IMG/VR virus record: IMGVR_UViG_3300025133_000508
Span: 1 to 27,263 of that record
Direction: 5' to 3' (one strand)
Source: a virus
Length of the DNA stretch: 27,263 nt
Shown: one piece after another, positions 8,798 through 17,690 of the stretch
Layout of the letters: each line of letters begins with the position of its first letter
Position numbering within the stretch: position 1 is the first letter of the stretch
Program-made: the position numbers and the translations under genes
The notes under the pieces: generated by a model
What the model saw: only the letters and a program-made list of their open reading frames with translations
Told to the model about the DNA's origin: nothing
Database searches by the model: none

Positions 8798-9341
8798 TTT
8801 CTATTTTTTTATTGTAGTCTTTATGATATATCATCTCCCAAACATCTCGCTCCAAACTATCATCGTATTGTTTCCAAGTACTGGAAAACATTTTCTTTTC
8901 TATTTTATCTAAGTCGGTTAAACCATCTGGATTTGGATGAACTGTAACTATTGTACTATCTTCTAACCAATAACAAATTCTCTTTGTTCCAGGTTTTGTT
9001 AAAATAAAAGTTGGTGCTGTTAATTCTTCAACTCCATCTTCAGAGGAAAAAGCTACTTTACCTTTCATAAGAAATAATGGGTTAGCTGTATTGTGTATAA
9101 TAGTAAAACCTAGATATCCTTTTTTACAAAACATTTCTCTAATATATAAACCTTTTGAAAAATAGTGATTATATTTAGTTTCAATTGGATAAACAACTCG
9201 CTTTCCTTCTTTAGCAACATCAAGATCTAGATTATTATTTTTACAATAATTTACAAGAACTTGTTGTAACTTTTCAACTTTTTCTCTATATGGTAATTGT
9301 ACTTCGGAATCCCATAGTTTTTGTAATTCATTTTTTGACAT
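8781..9341 (-). CDS. Cupin-like phage protein, probably virion-associated
   Basis: This 186-aa frame starts with ATG after an A/T leader and ends in TAA, overlapping the next gene by 17 bases. Residues about 60-138 look like a small cupin-type beta barrel: an aromatic YIREM strand, IHNTANPLFLMKGKV, EDGVEELTAP, then KPGTKRICYWLEDSTIVTVH. His83 and His135 are candidate metal ligands. The pattern of a strand, a turn with EDG, PAGTKR-like and TVH matches, from memory, a family of cupin-fold proteins found near tail genes in many phages whose role is not settled. A charged Lys-rich tail follows. Enzymatic activity is not implied. Confidence 0.75.
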   Translation of the reverse strand: MSKNELQKLWDSEVQLPYREKVEKLQQVLVNYCKNNNLDLDVAKEGKRVVYPIETKYNHYFSKGLYIREMFCKKGYLGFTIIHNTANPLFLMKGKVAFSSEDGVEELTAPTFILTKPGTKRICYWLEDSTIVTVHPNPDGLTDLDKIEKKMFSSTWKQYDDSLERDVWEMIYHKDYNKKIENEKDK

Positions 9342-9392
9342 AATTTAATTTAATTGTATATATATAGTTACAGTTTACGCTGTTTTTTTACA
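9342..9392 (-). other. 51-base A/T-rich spacer, no clear signal
   Basis: The gap between the 542-aa and cupin-like genes is nearly all A and T, with a TATATATATA run. It could hold a promoter, but no defined -7/-33 pair or stable hairpin can be supported. Confidence 0.4.
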
Positions 9393-11021
9393 TTACGATG
9401 CAGATAAGAACTTCTCAAGATCAAAATATACTGTAAAACTAGTATCATCTACATTTTCAAGTTCTATGTTACCTGTTATTGTTGCTGTTCTACTAGTACC
9501 TCCCACTGTTAATGTAATTCCACTTTCTAATGTTTGAGCTACACTAGCTGTCCAACTACCAGCACCATCCGCTGTTGCGCTTGCTATTGTTGGATTTGCC
9601 ACGGAGGGATCTATTCCAATACCACTAATAGTAGAAACATTTACTATTGTGCCTTCTCTATCCGCAACTGGTATTGTTGTGCTTGCGTGAACCGCCGCGG
9701 TGGTAGTCGTTGTTGGCGCTGTTAATTCAACTTTTAGATCAGTTAATCTTATCTCAGCATTGTGTATTGCTTTTATAATATCTGGACCATACGCTATATA
9801 ATTAGCGCTTATACTATTTAAATCATTATGTATTTGGTTATTAAATGTAATATAACCTAATTGTTTTGATACTACGCCGTTTGTAATTGTTGGTTTGTAT
9901 ACTAGAGGATCTAACGCGGGAGAACTAGCGTTTACAACAGTATTTACTACTTCAACAATTTCACCTTCATTATTAATTTCAGTTGTAATTAATGTGTTAT
10001 CTGTATAACTACTTATAATATTATCATTTGAGTTATCAATATCAGAATCAGCAGTAAACATCCGCATACCAGGTAATAATTTATGTATACTATGGGTACT
10101 TCCACTATTTATACTCCATCTATAATAGCGGGGTGGAGTAAAAGTTAAAGTAACACCGTCACTAATAGTAACAGCTTCTGAAGCAACAAATCTATAAGTA
10201 CCATCTAAAGATGCTACTGTAACTACAGACGTACTAGCAATACCAGTTCCAGTAACTCTATCACCAACAGCCATTTTAGTAGCAACAGCCGTATCCATAG
10301 TTACTGTTGTGCTCGCCTCAGATGCGCCATTTACAGTATCTGTACTACGAGCTGCTCCAGCCCAAATATCTTCATTTGGTATTAAAACACCACTATCCAT
10401 TGTAACACTAGTAACCGCAGATAAATCACTTGATGTTGGTTGTCTAGTTATTTGTATCGCTTTAGTTGTTGCAACCGTCACGCCTATAGAAAAAGGTGTT
10501 TTGCCAGATGAATCACCTCTTCCTAACGTGATAGTATCTGCTGTAACAGACATACCGTGAAAGTTACCAGTACTACGATATGTACTGTTTGGTGATATAG
10601 CACTTAATGTAACAACGACATCATCATATTGATATATTACTTTTTTTAATAAATTAGAACTAGAACCTGTTGATGAATTTATATCCATACTACCATCACC
10701 AAATCTAACTTCATTATAATCCGCGTGCATTGTATCGTGTTGTGATTCCGCATAAAGACTAATATTATATTGATCGGGATCTCCAACCGATGGAAATGTA
10801 ATAGACCCTTTATAAACACCACCAACTAGTTTTTGATTTTTTAATCTTTTATATGCAGCGGCAAATGTATTAGTATTAAAATTATAATAATAACCATCTT
10901 CATTTGTTACTTCTAACGAAAATATAGAATTATCATCCCCAATTACGCTAAATTGTCTTGTATCACCTTCAGCGCGTATACTGCTTAAATCTATATTAAA
11001 GTTTTTAATTATCTTTGCCAT
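9393..11021 (-). CDS. Beta-rich virion structural protein with small repeated modules
   Basis: A 542-aa frame starts at ATGGCA after an A/T-only leader and ends in TAA. The N-terminal ~110 residues resemble a beta-sandwich unit that opens with a DLSSIRAEGD segment and ends near residue 108. The middle is Ser/Thr/Val/Ala-rich. A module with VGDRVTGTGI ... VTLTF lies at about 250-295, and a second related unit (TISGIGI ... SGITLTV) at about 447-506. No signal peptide, membrane segment or catalytic motif is seen. Its place directly after the nozzle genes and its composition suggest a tail appendage, fibre or head-decoration protein; which one cannot be decided from sequence alone. Confidence 0.75.
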   Translation of the reverse strand: MAKIIKNFNIDLSSIRAEGDTRQFSVIGDDNSIFSLEVTNEDGYYYNFNTNTFAAAYKRLKNQKLVGGVYKGSITFPSVGDPDQYNISLYAESQHDTMHADYNEVRFGDGSMDINSSTGSSSNLLKKVIYQYDDVVVTLSAISPNSTYRSTGNFHGMSVTADTITLGRGDSSGKTPFSIGVTVATTKAIQITRQPTSSDLSAVTSVTMDSGVLIPNEDIWAGAARSTDTVNGASEASTTVTMDTAVATKMAVGDRVTGTGIASTSVVTVASLDGTYRFVASEAVTISDGVTLTFTPPRYYRWSINSGSTHSIHKLLPGMRMFTADSDIDNSNDNIISSYTDNTLITTEINNEGEIVEVVNTVVNASSPALDPLVYKPTITNGVVSKQLGYITFNNQIHNDLNSISANYIAYGPDIIKAIHNAEIRLTDLKVELTAPTTTTTAAVHASTTIPVADREGTIVNVSTISGIGIDPSVANPTIASATADGAGSWTASVAQTLESGITLTVGGTSRTATITGNIELENVDDTSFTVYFDLEKFLSAS

Positions 11022-11029
11022 ATTATAAT

Positions 11030-12703
11030 TTATTTACTACTTTCTGTTATCTCAGAATTAACCGAAAATAATTCAGCTTTATGTGTAGAATTGTTTTTAA
11101 ATGTTGCTTTAGCATAATACCCTAATAAACTAGACATATTTACTACTTGATTTTTAGAAAACAATATATAATCTCCTACCGCTGGAGTGTTCACAGGAGT
11201 ATCAACCGTTATTGATTGTTTTTGTATATCTATAACAACACCATATTCCAATATATTACTACTCGCTATAGTTACAAAAATACTATTATGATTAGGTGTT
11301 TGAAAATATATAACATCACCAATTTGCAAAGATGTATTAATATTATTAGCAAAATTTAATGTAGCCGCGTTAGGATCAAAACTTTCTAAAATACCTATTC
11401 CTTGTATATTAAATGCTCCAAAATCTGTTTCTTCACTTATAGTAGAGTTTACACCTTTAATATAATTAAACCACTTACCTTCTTTTTCTATAAATTCATT
11501 TAAACTACCTTCTTGTTTATCTGTTTTTATATTATCTACATACCAACCGGATTTACCTCGTAAATTATAATAACTATTATCTATAGCTAAATTTGATCCT
11601 GAGATAGTATTTTGGTTAGGATCTATTTTAGATTGACTACCTTCATAATCTAACGTGTGAAAAGATTTTACGCTTCCAGGAATATCGTTTAATATAACGC
11701 TTACACTAGAATCTGCATAGGTATTATAAAAAGTATTTCTATCTACGTTTTCATTATAATGCTCGTATAATTTTCCCTCCAATATTGTAAAATAATTATT
11801 AGCGCAACTGATAGCATTTTCTGGCATAAACGATTTAAAACTAACCCAACCTTTAACATCTTCTTTAAATGATACTGTTGTCTGATTACCAATAGTTATA
11901 TTATATTCATCATTTCTATCATCGTAACTACCGATAAGTTTATTACCTAATTTTAAATTATCTCTAAACCAATCTTTCATACCATGTTCAGATATAGGTG
12001 TTAACCCGTCTCTTGATAATCTCATTACTGTACCTCTTTGCTTATCTGTAAAATACGACCTGTATGCTTCAGAAACAAATGATTCTGGATTTTTAGATAT
12101 TCCATACTCACCCACAAAAGGTATTGCTTGTCCTAATACGTTTATATTAGCTGTTAACTGCGGATTTCCATCAGCATTATAAACAGCATCTTTATTTGCT
12201 AAAATCTTTAAAACTTTATCTTCACAAAGAGTAACTAAATCTGTATCTCTTGCATGTATTTTTTGTATGCTACCATATATTGGATTTATATCTTTTGTTA
12301 TTTTTTCAGCTTGTATAAATTGATTTAAATTATTTGTACTACTAATGCCATTATATAAACCAGAATATATTAATCCATATTTTCTATGCTCTTCTTTATA
12401 GTCTTCAAATACTGTTGATACCCTAACACCAGGTGTTACATAAGGATTATTAAAAGTATCGGTAACCCTATTAGATTCGACACCATTACCAAAAGAATAG
12501 CAATTATTCCAATTTAACACATGTTTAGCGTTATGTCCACTGACAGCCTCTATAGTAAAAGTATCACTATGATTTGCAATCGTACTACCCACGTTAGCAC
12601 CACCGGGAGCTATTCTAACATGCACTACACTACCATCTGGACGTGTGATCTTTAACCAATCGCCACCATGAATAGTTACATTTGTTGAATAAGTTATAGC
12701 CAT
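11030..12703 (-). CDS. Nozzle/stabilisation-type tail protein, C-terminal half encoded as a separate gene
   Basis: This 557-aa frame starts at ATGGCT ten bases after two stop codons that end the 1656-aa gene, and ends in TAA. Residues 66-280 contain NCYSFGNGVESNRV, LNQFIQAEKITKDINPIYGS, LVTLCEDKVLKILANKDAV and YFTDKQRGTVMRLSRDGLTP, followed by GWVSFKSFMPE at 285-295 and a C-terminal KAELFSVNSEI. From memory these blocks form the C-terminal part of one large structural protein in related marine and crAss-like phages, whose N-terminal part matches the neighbouring 1656-aa product. A small beta-module lies at about 455-516. The two products therefore probably assemble together in the tail tip. 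The split is real at sequence level because the stop is doubled and this gene has its own ordinary start context. Confidence 0.8.
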   Translation of the reverse strand: MAITYSTNVTIHGGDWLKITRPDGSVVHVRIAPGGANVGSTIANHSDTFTIEAVSGHNAKHVLNWNNCYSFGNGVESNRVTDTFNNPYVTPGVRVSTVFEDYKEEHRKYGLIYSGLYNGISSTNNLNQFIQAEKITKDINPIYGSIQKIHARDTDLVTLCEDKVLKILANKDAVYNADGNPQLTANINVLGQAIPFVGEYGISKNPESFVSEAYRSYFTDKQRGTVMRLSRDGLTPISEHGMKDWFRDNLKLGNKLIGSYDDRNDEYNITIGNQTTVSFKEDVKGWVSFKSFMPENAISCANNYFTILEGKLYEHYNENVDRNTFYNTYADSSVSVILNDIPGSVKSFHTLDYEGSQSKIDPNQNTISGSNLAIDNSYYNLRGKSGWYVDNIKTDKQEGSLNEFIEKEGKWFNYIKGVNSTISEETDFGAFNIQGIGILESFDPNAATLNFANNINTSLQIGDVIYFQTPNHNSIFVTIASSNILEYGVVIDIQKQSITVDTPVNTPAVGDYILFSKNQVVNMSSLLGYYAKATFKNNSTHKAELFSVNSEITESSK

Positions 12704-12713
12704 ATATTATTTA

Positions 12714-15700
12714 TTAAGGTGAAGTTGAAAAATTACTTGGAGCTATTCCTCCACCAAGTAAACCAGCAGATCCTGGAGGAATAATTATTTCAATATCATT
12801 TGACAAAGTTATTTTTTGATTATTAATATCAATACTTTCTATAACTGTGCCTGGAGGAATAGTATTACTACTTTCGTGTTCTACTATAGATCCAATAGGA
12901 ATAAAATCAAGTAAATTACTTTCTGTCAATTCTATATTTATTGGAATTCGACCTGATGCTTCATAGTATATATCTAAATCTGGGTTTTCTTTTGGTTTAG
13001 TTTCCCATATAGCAGGGTTTTTTGGTAAAACTTCTTCTTCTGAACGATATGTTTTTTCTTCAACCCATTCTAAAGTATAACCAACAGCATCTGTACCAGC
13101 CTTAGAACTATTAAACCTTTTTCCATCTCTAAAGAAGTTTAAGTTCTTTGCAGAGTTAGGACTTAGATTATTCATTGGATATTGGTAAAACGCTAGAACA
13201 TTTGTATTTGCAATAGCAGCTATTGAACCAGCTCCACTACTTGCAAAATCTTCCTCACCACCATATGTTTTAAATTTTACTGTATATACTCCACCTGTCT
13301 CTGATATTTCAGAAACAATAGCTGGAATAGTTAAATCTGTAGTAACATACCTCTTTAAAACCATACCAATAGACAATTGGTTTTTGTTATTCCCAATACC
13401 AGTTATGGAAGTTGTAGTTATAGAATTTTTACTACTTCCAGTAGCTGTTAAATTAATAGGTGATCCACCGCTTATTGGACTGGCCCCAGTCTCTAATGGA
13501 TTCCAATTACCTGTAAACGATTTGTCCAGTGTAAGTCTCCAATTTTTTGTATAATTACTAGGTCTTAAGTAACTGTTAGTTGCGAATATAAGACCAGTAG
13601 TTGATAAATTTGTCGCTAGACCTTTTCCAGTTTGACTGAGCGTTCCTCCAAAAGTATTATTTGCATTAGATACGTTACCGCTACTTGTATCCCAACCAGA
13701 TGCTTTACCTTCTCTAGCTTTAGCATGAAAAGGAAATAGGTGTTTTGGTTGTAATTGAGGATCACTGACACTACTATTACCACTAATATTTCTGACAAAG
13801 TTCGTATCATGATTTGAGTAGTTTAATAAACTTTCATATCTAGCACGGAGAAATATATCGACACCCATTACAGTATACACCGTATGATCCGGATCTTCTT
13901 TAAATCTAAATTGACTACCAACAGCAATATTTTTTATAAAATCAGATTCTTTTTCTGAATAATTAAGATTTTGATCTGATAAATCATAAAAACTAGGATC
14001 GTTATCAACACCATCTGAACTTGTTGACCAGTCGTTTGGTTGAATACCACCAAATGCTAGTTCTAAAATACCGTGACCTTTACCATCGCCAGTTAAACCT
14101 ACGGAATTTTTAAACCATGTATACGGTCTTGTGTCCCATCCTGTATTTGCATTAGGATCACTACTACTATGGAAAAAGTGTCCGGCGCTTTTAGCCTCAT
14201 CTATAAACCAAACGTCTTCAAATTTTTGATCATCAGCGTTTGTACCGTGTAAATCTAATTTATTTACTCTATCTAATCTAACCGCATCATCACCTAAATA
14301 CGTGTTTATACCTCTAAAATAAGCGTCATATTCACGCCATATCCGAGTATCTCTTGTATTAACAGTAGTTCTATTTCCAAATTTACTAAAATTTGCAGCT
14401 TCCTTTTTACCGTTTAAAGTACCTAAATATTTACCAAACCTATCTGTAACTAAAGAATAATTTTCCCAAGTGTGCCACTGTATAGTTGACGTTTTAAAAT
14501 TAGACGTTCTATCATGCAAACCTACAGAAGAAGCTTCGGTTTCTATATCTTTAAACACTTCGTAACCGCTGTCATAGTGTTTGTCAAGATGATTACCTGA
14601 ATGTGTTTTTAAAGAATATATTTTACGAGAATGACCAATAGATTTATATTCTTTATTTTCATCTTCATCGTGTTTCTCTTTTAATGTTCTCTTAAATATA
14701 TCGTCATTATATATTTTTACAAAAAATCTACCATCAAATTTATGAGAGGCAGACTTGTCTACAGCGGTTCTATATATATTTAAGTACGTATTGTTAAGTA
14801 TTTCTGTAACGTTCACTCCTGTAGGATCGTCAGTAAAGGAATTAATCTCATTAGTGAACGGGTGTTCTAAAGTGAATTTCCATTGGTGGTCACTAGAACT
14901 TATTTCACGGTTATGTAATTGTATGATTTTATATCTATTAGAAGTTCTATTCGTGTCGGTGTTATTTAAAGATATATGGTATTCTACATCAGAATCTTTA
15001 CTAAAATCTTCATGTAGATTTGCATAAGATGAATTTTGAATTACATCATAATCAACAGAGAAATTGATATCACTTTCTGCTGGTAGATCATTAGATAAAA
15101 AGAAGTCGCCGTCAGTGTGAAGTTTTGACGCTATTAAAGTTTCTTTCCTTTTTATAAAATCTGGAGCTTCATTTTGTATATCTAAAATTTTATACTGTGC
15201 TTTCTCCTTTATTAAATCTTTATCATTTGTAACTTGCCCAACACCTTTTTTTAGTATTATGAAGTCGTCAATATCAAGTTTATTTCTATCTGTTGATGGA
15301 AAAGCTAACCAAATATTATCATCTTTGGCGTCGTAATATCTATCCATAGCTAGATTATAATATTCACCCCCAGTATCTTTTACATAAAATTTAAAATATT
15401 TCATGTTTATCGGAATTCCTTCATTAATTATACGAACTTGAAGTTGATTTATTTCTGCCGATAAATCTTTACTTACTTTTAAAGTATCACTAGAACTAGT
15501 TAATACAGGCGTTTCTCTTCCATATTCATCAGTATATACAACACCAACTTGATATTCTCTTAATGATTTTATAGATTTTTTACCAACTCTAGAATTATTT
15601 GGTTTTGGAGATACAATGGTTGACTCAATAGAAATATCATAATCTGTTAGATTACCGAATCCATCATTAGTTTTTAAATCATAGTTTTGTTTATAATTAC

Positions 15701-17684
15701 CATATACAATTCTATTACCAACAATATCTTGTGCTAAAGCTTTTCTAGGTACATTATCCCATGGTCTTAGTAATTGATTAGAAGGAACAACACCATTTTT
15801 AATTGTTTCTGATGTTATCTTATATTCTACTTTATCTAAATCTTTTATTGTGTCAACAATATATATATTAGGTGAATGTTCTTCTTTATACAGTATATCT
15901 ATACTTTTTACATCTTCTGGTATTAATCTTTTAAAACCTTTTATTGTTAAGGATTTTAAATTATTTGTCATACCTAAATTATAACCTTTTTTAGGGTGAT
16001 AATCAAAACTTCCTGGAACAAACGCTATTTCTGTAAAAGGAGAGAATGTAGAATACTCTCCATCTTCATATTTGTATCTATAAGCAAATCTTGGGAATTT
16101 AAATTCAAATAGTTTTTCTTCCGTGTCAAACTTATCAATAGCATACTTTAAACTTGTAGCCGTATCTTCAACCGTAGGTGGTATACCATCTATAGAGTCA
16201 ATCCTTATTTCTACTCTAGTTGAATCTGTAGGTGTAACGTCAGTAATAGTTACGTCATCAATAGATCCTACAAAGAAAGGTATTGGGTTTGATGGGCCAC
16301 CATGCGATTCAAAATATAATACATTTTCATAACTATTAGGATGTGCAGTAGAACTTGCGGTTATCGTAATATCTTCAGAATGAGTACCGTTAGCTGATTG
16401 TGGTGTACTTGTTTCATATTTACCCGTATCATCAACTATTCTAAATATTACTTCACCTTCTAATGGAATGGTTGGAGCAACTTTTTTGATAGTGTATTCT
16501 ACTCGATATATTCTATCTTGCTTTATATCATCATTTAACCCACTACTAGCAACACTTACTTTAAGTTTTTCATTACCGTTACCTGCTAAAACTCTGGTGG
16601 CAGGATTTGATGCATCAGGAGTATAAGGATCGTATTCAAAGCGTTTTTTGAAACTACTATGATGCCAATAACTATCAAAAATCCAATTAGAATCGTCATC
16701 AAAAGTAGTATTTACTACTAACTGAGGATTTTCATTGTAAAACTTATTTTCATCCCAATCTGTTATTTTACCTTTTATAGTATAATTAGAAATAGGAATG
16801 GATGGTGCTTCGGCACCACCAGCGCCAGTAAATTCTTTTATAACAACAGGCATCCAATTTTGCCAATCTAAATAGAATTCTTCATTTCCAACTATATCTG
16901 TTTCTATTGTAGTTTTAAAAGTATCACCAACATTTAGAAAACTAAAATCGTGTATATAACCTATTGACGAGTTTAGTAATGAATTCTCATTACTTAAACT
17001 GTCACTAATTTCCATTACACCAGTATAATTTTTAAGGGGATCTCTAAACGCTTCGTATTCTAACGTTAAGGGATGTTTAGGGGATTTTTTTATAACTGTT
17101 ATGTGAGATTCTTTTAATTTTTCAGAAGTAACCTCTCCATTTTTTACAAGTTTTGTGTGCGTATGTCCTTTGTTATTAGGATTACCATCTTTACATCTTT
17201 GTATATTTATTTTTTTAGGTTCAGAATTATTATCTGTCCAAAATAACATGCCGTCAATTATATTAATACCTGTTATTATGCTGTTTACGTCAAAATTTAA
17301 ACATATAGGCCGATTAGAGTTTGTTTTATGCATGTCGGCAATAACAATCAAAGCTTCTTTTGTATTAGTATTGTATTCAACAATTATATCTTTATTACTT
17401 CCGGTAAGAAGCATATATAAAGTATCTTTCTTTTCATCCGAAACACTTCCTATACAAATACAATCGTTTGGTAATACTATTGATTCAATAATATTATCTA
17501 ATCCAACACCGCTTAAATTAACTTCACTATTACCTAATATATTTTGAACAGTACCAACATCAGAACCTTCTGAAGTCGATACTTGTATGTTCATCGCATC
17601 TCTATATTCTCCATTTGGAATAATTCTCTCATCGAGATCCTTATTCATTCTACCTTTAGTAAAATTATGCTTAATCTCCGGCAT
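12714..17684 (-). CDS. Giant tail nozzle/stabilisation-like protein (1656 aa)
   Basis: The frame starts at the ATG at 17684, one sense codon after the TAG of the preceding ring-protein gene and in the same frame, and ends in a double TAA. No Shine-Dalgarno is present. Residues 10-52 hold a block (KGRMNKDLDERIIPNGEYRD and following NIQVSTSE, VQNILGN) that I recall from large structural proteins of uncultured marine phages and crAss-like tail stabilisation proteins. Residues about 318-483 look like an inserted carbohydrate-binding-type beta sandwich. Residues 530-760 contain YRYKYEDGEYSTFSPF and YQVGVVYTDEYGRETPV, typical of the propeller-like nozzle core. Further beta-modules lie near 1420-1500 and 1593-1645. 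The product would form the distal part of a short tail together with the 557-aa neighbour. Receptor binding by the inserts is inferred. Confidence 0.82.
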   Translation of the reverse strand: MPEIKHNFTKGRMNKDLDERIIPNGEYRDAMNIQVSTSEGSDVGTVQNILGNSEVNLSGVGLDNIIESIVLPNDCICIGSVSDEKKDTLYMLLTGSNKDIIVEYNTNTKEALIVIADMHKTNSNRPICLNFDVNSIITGINIIDGMLFWTDNNSEPKKINIQRCKDGNPNNKGHTHTKLVKNGEVTSEKLKESHITVIKKSPKHPLTLEYEAFRDPLKNYTGVMEISDSLSNENSLLNSSIGYIHDFSFLNVGDTFKTTIETDIVGNEEFYLDWQNWMPVVIKEFTGAGGAEAPSIPISNYTIKGKITDWDENKFYNENPQLVVNTTFDDDSNWIFDSYWHHSSFKKRFEYDPYTPDASNPATRVLAGNGNEKLKVSVASSGLNDDIKQDRIYRVEYTIKKVAPTIPLEGEVIFRIVDDTGKYETSTPQSANGTHSEDITITASSTAHPNSYENVLYFESHGGPSNPIPFFVGSIDDVTITDVTPTDSTRVEIRIDSIDGIPPTVEDTATSLKYAIDKFDTEEKLFEFKFPRFAYRYKYEDGEYSTFSPFTEIAFVPGSFDYHPKKGYNLGMTNNLKSLTIKGFKRLIPEDVKSIDILYKEEHSPNIYIVDTIKDLDKVEYKITSETIKNGVVPSNQLLRPWDNVPRKALAQDIVGNRIVYGNYKQNYDLKTNDGFGNLTDYDISIESTIVSPKPNNSRVGKKSIKSLREYQVGVVYTDEYGRETPVLTSSSDTLKVSKDLSAEINQLQVRIINEGIPINMKYFKFYVKDTGGEYYNLAMDRYYDAKDDNIWLAFPSTDRNKLDIDDFIILKKGVGQVTNDKDLIKEKAQYKILDIQNEAPDFIKRKETLIASKLHTDGDFFLSNDLPAESDINFSVDYDVIQNSSYANLHEDFSKDSDVEYHISLNNTDTNRTSNRYKIIQLHNREISSSDHQWKFTLEHPFTNEINSFTDDPTGVNVTEILNNTYLNIYRTAVDKSASHKFDGRFFVKIYNDDIFKRTLKEKHDEDENKEYKSIGHSRKIYSLKTHSGNHLDKHYDSGYEVFKDIETEASSVGLHDRTSNFKTSTIQWHTWENYSLVTDRFGKYLGTLNGKKEAANFSKFGNRTTVNTRDTRIWREYDAYFRGINTYLGDDAVRLDRVNKLDLHGTNADDQKFEDVWFIDEAKSAGHFFHSSSDPNANTGWDTRPYTWFKNSVGLTGDGKGHGILELAFGGIQPNDWSTSSDGVDNDPSFYDLSDQNLNYSEKESDFIKNIAVGSQFRFKEDPDHTVYTVMGVDIFLRARYESLLNYSNHDTNFVRNISGNSSVSDPQLQPKHLFPFHAKAREGKASGWDTSSGNVSNANNTFGGTLSQTGKGLATNLSTTGLIFATNSYLRPSNYTKNWRLTLDKSFTGNWNPLETGASPISGGSPINLTATGSSKNSITTTSITGIGNNKNQLSIGMVLKRYVTTDLTIPAIVSEISETGGVYTVKFKTYGGEEDFASSGAGSIAAIANTNVLAFYQYPMNNLSPNSAKNLNFFRDGKRFNSSKAGTDAVGYTLEWVEEKTYRSEEEVLPKNPAIWETKPKENPDLDIYYEASGRIPINIELTESNLLDFIPIGSIVEHESSNTIPPGTVIESIDINNQKITLSNDIEIIIPPGSAGLLGGGIAPSNFSTSP
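16236..16733 (-). other. Carbohydrate-binding-module-like insert in the nozzle protein
   Basis: Residues about 318-483 follow the usual pattern of CBM-type galactose-binding-like sandwiches: an opening NPQLVVNTTFDDDSNWIF, a middle YRVEYTIKKV and EGEVIFRIVDDTGKY, and a closing FFVGSIDDVTITDV. It lies between two nozzle-core segments, which suggests a domain insertion facing outward. Ligand and fold are unverified. Confidence 0.5.
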
Positions 17685-17690
17685 GTACTA
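17685..17690 (-). other. In-frame TAG-TAC junction between ring protein and nozzle protein
   Basis: The ring protein ends with TAG at 17690-17688, then TAC, then the ATG of the nozzle gene at 17684-17682, all in one frame. Reading through this single UAG would give a 2114-residue fusion. Most genes here end in TAA; the only other TAG ends the 311-aa gene, where a TAA follows one codon later. Confidence 0.9.

Noticed and set aside
9370-9383. ACAG-TTTACG-CTGT hairpin followed by T residues on the plus strand
   Set aside because: The stem has only 4 bp, and the T run is on the strand opposite to transcription.
9342-9392. TATA-type promoter in the spacer before the cupin-like gene
   Set aside because: The spacer is A/T-rich throughout, and no spaced promoter pair stands out from composition.
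13616-13810. 64-aa minus-strand frame inside the nozzle gene
   Set aside because: It is an out-of-frame overlap with the long coding frame and has no supporting context.
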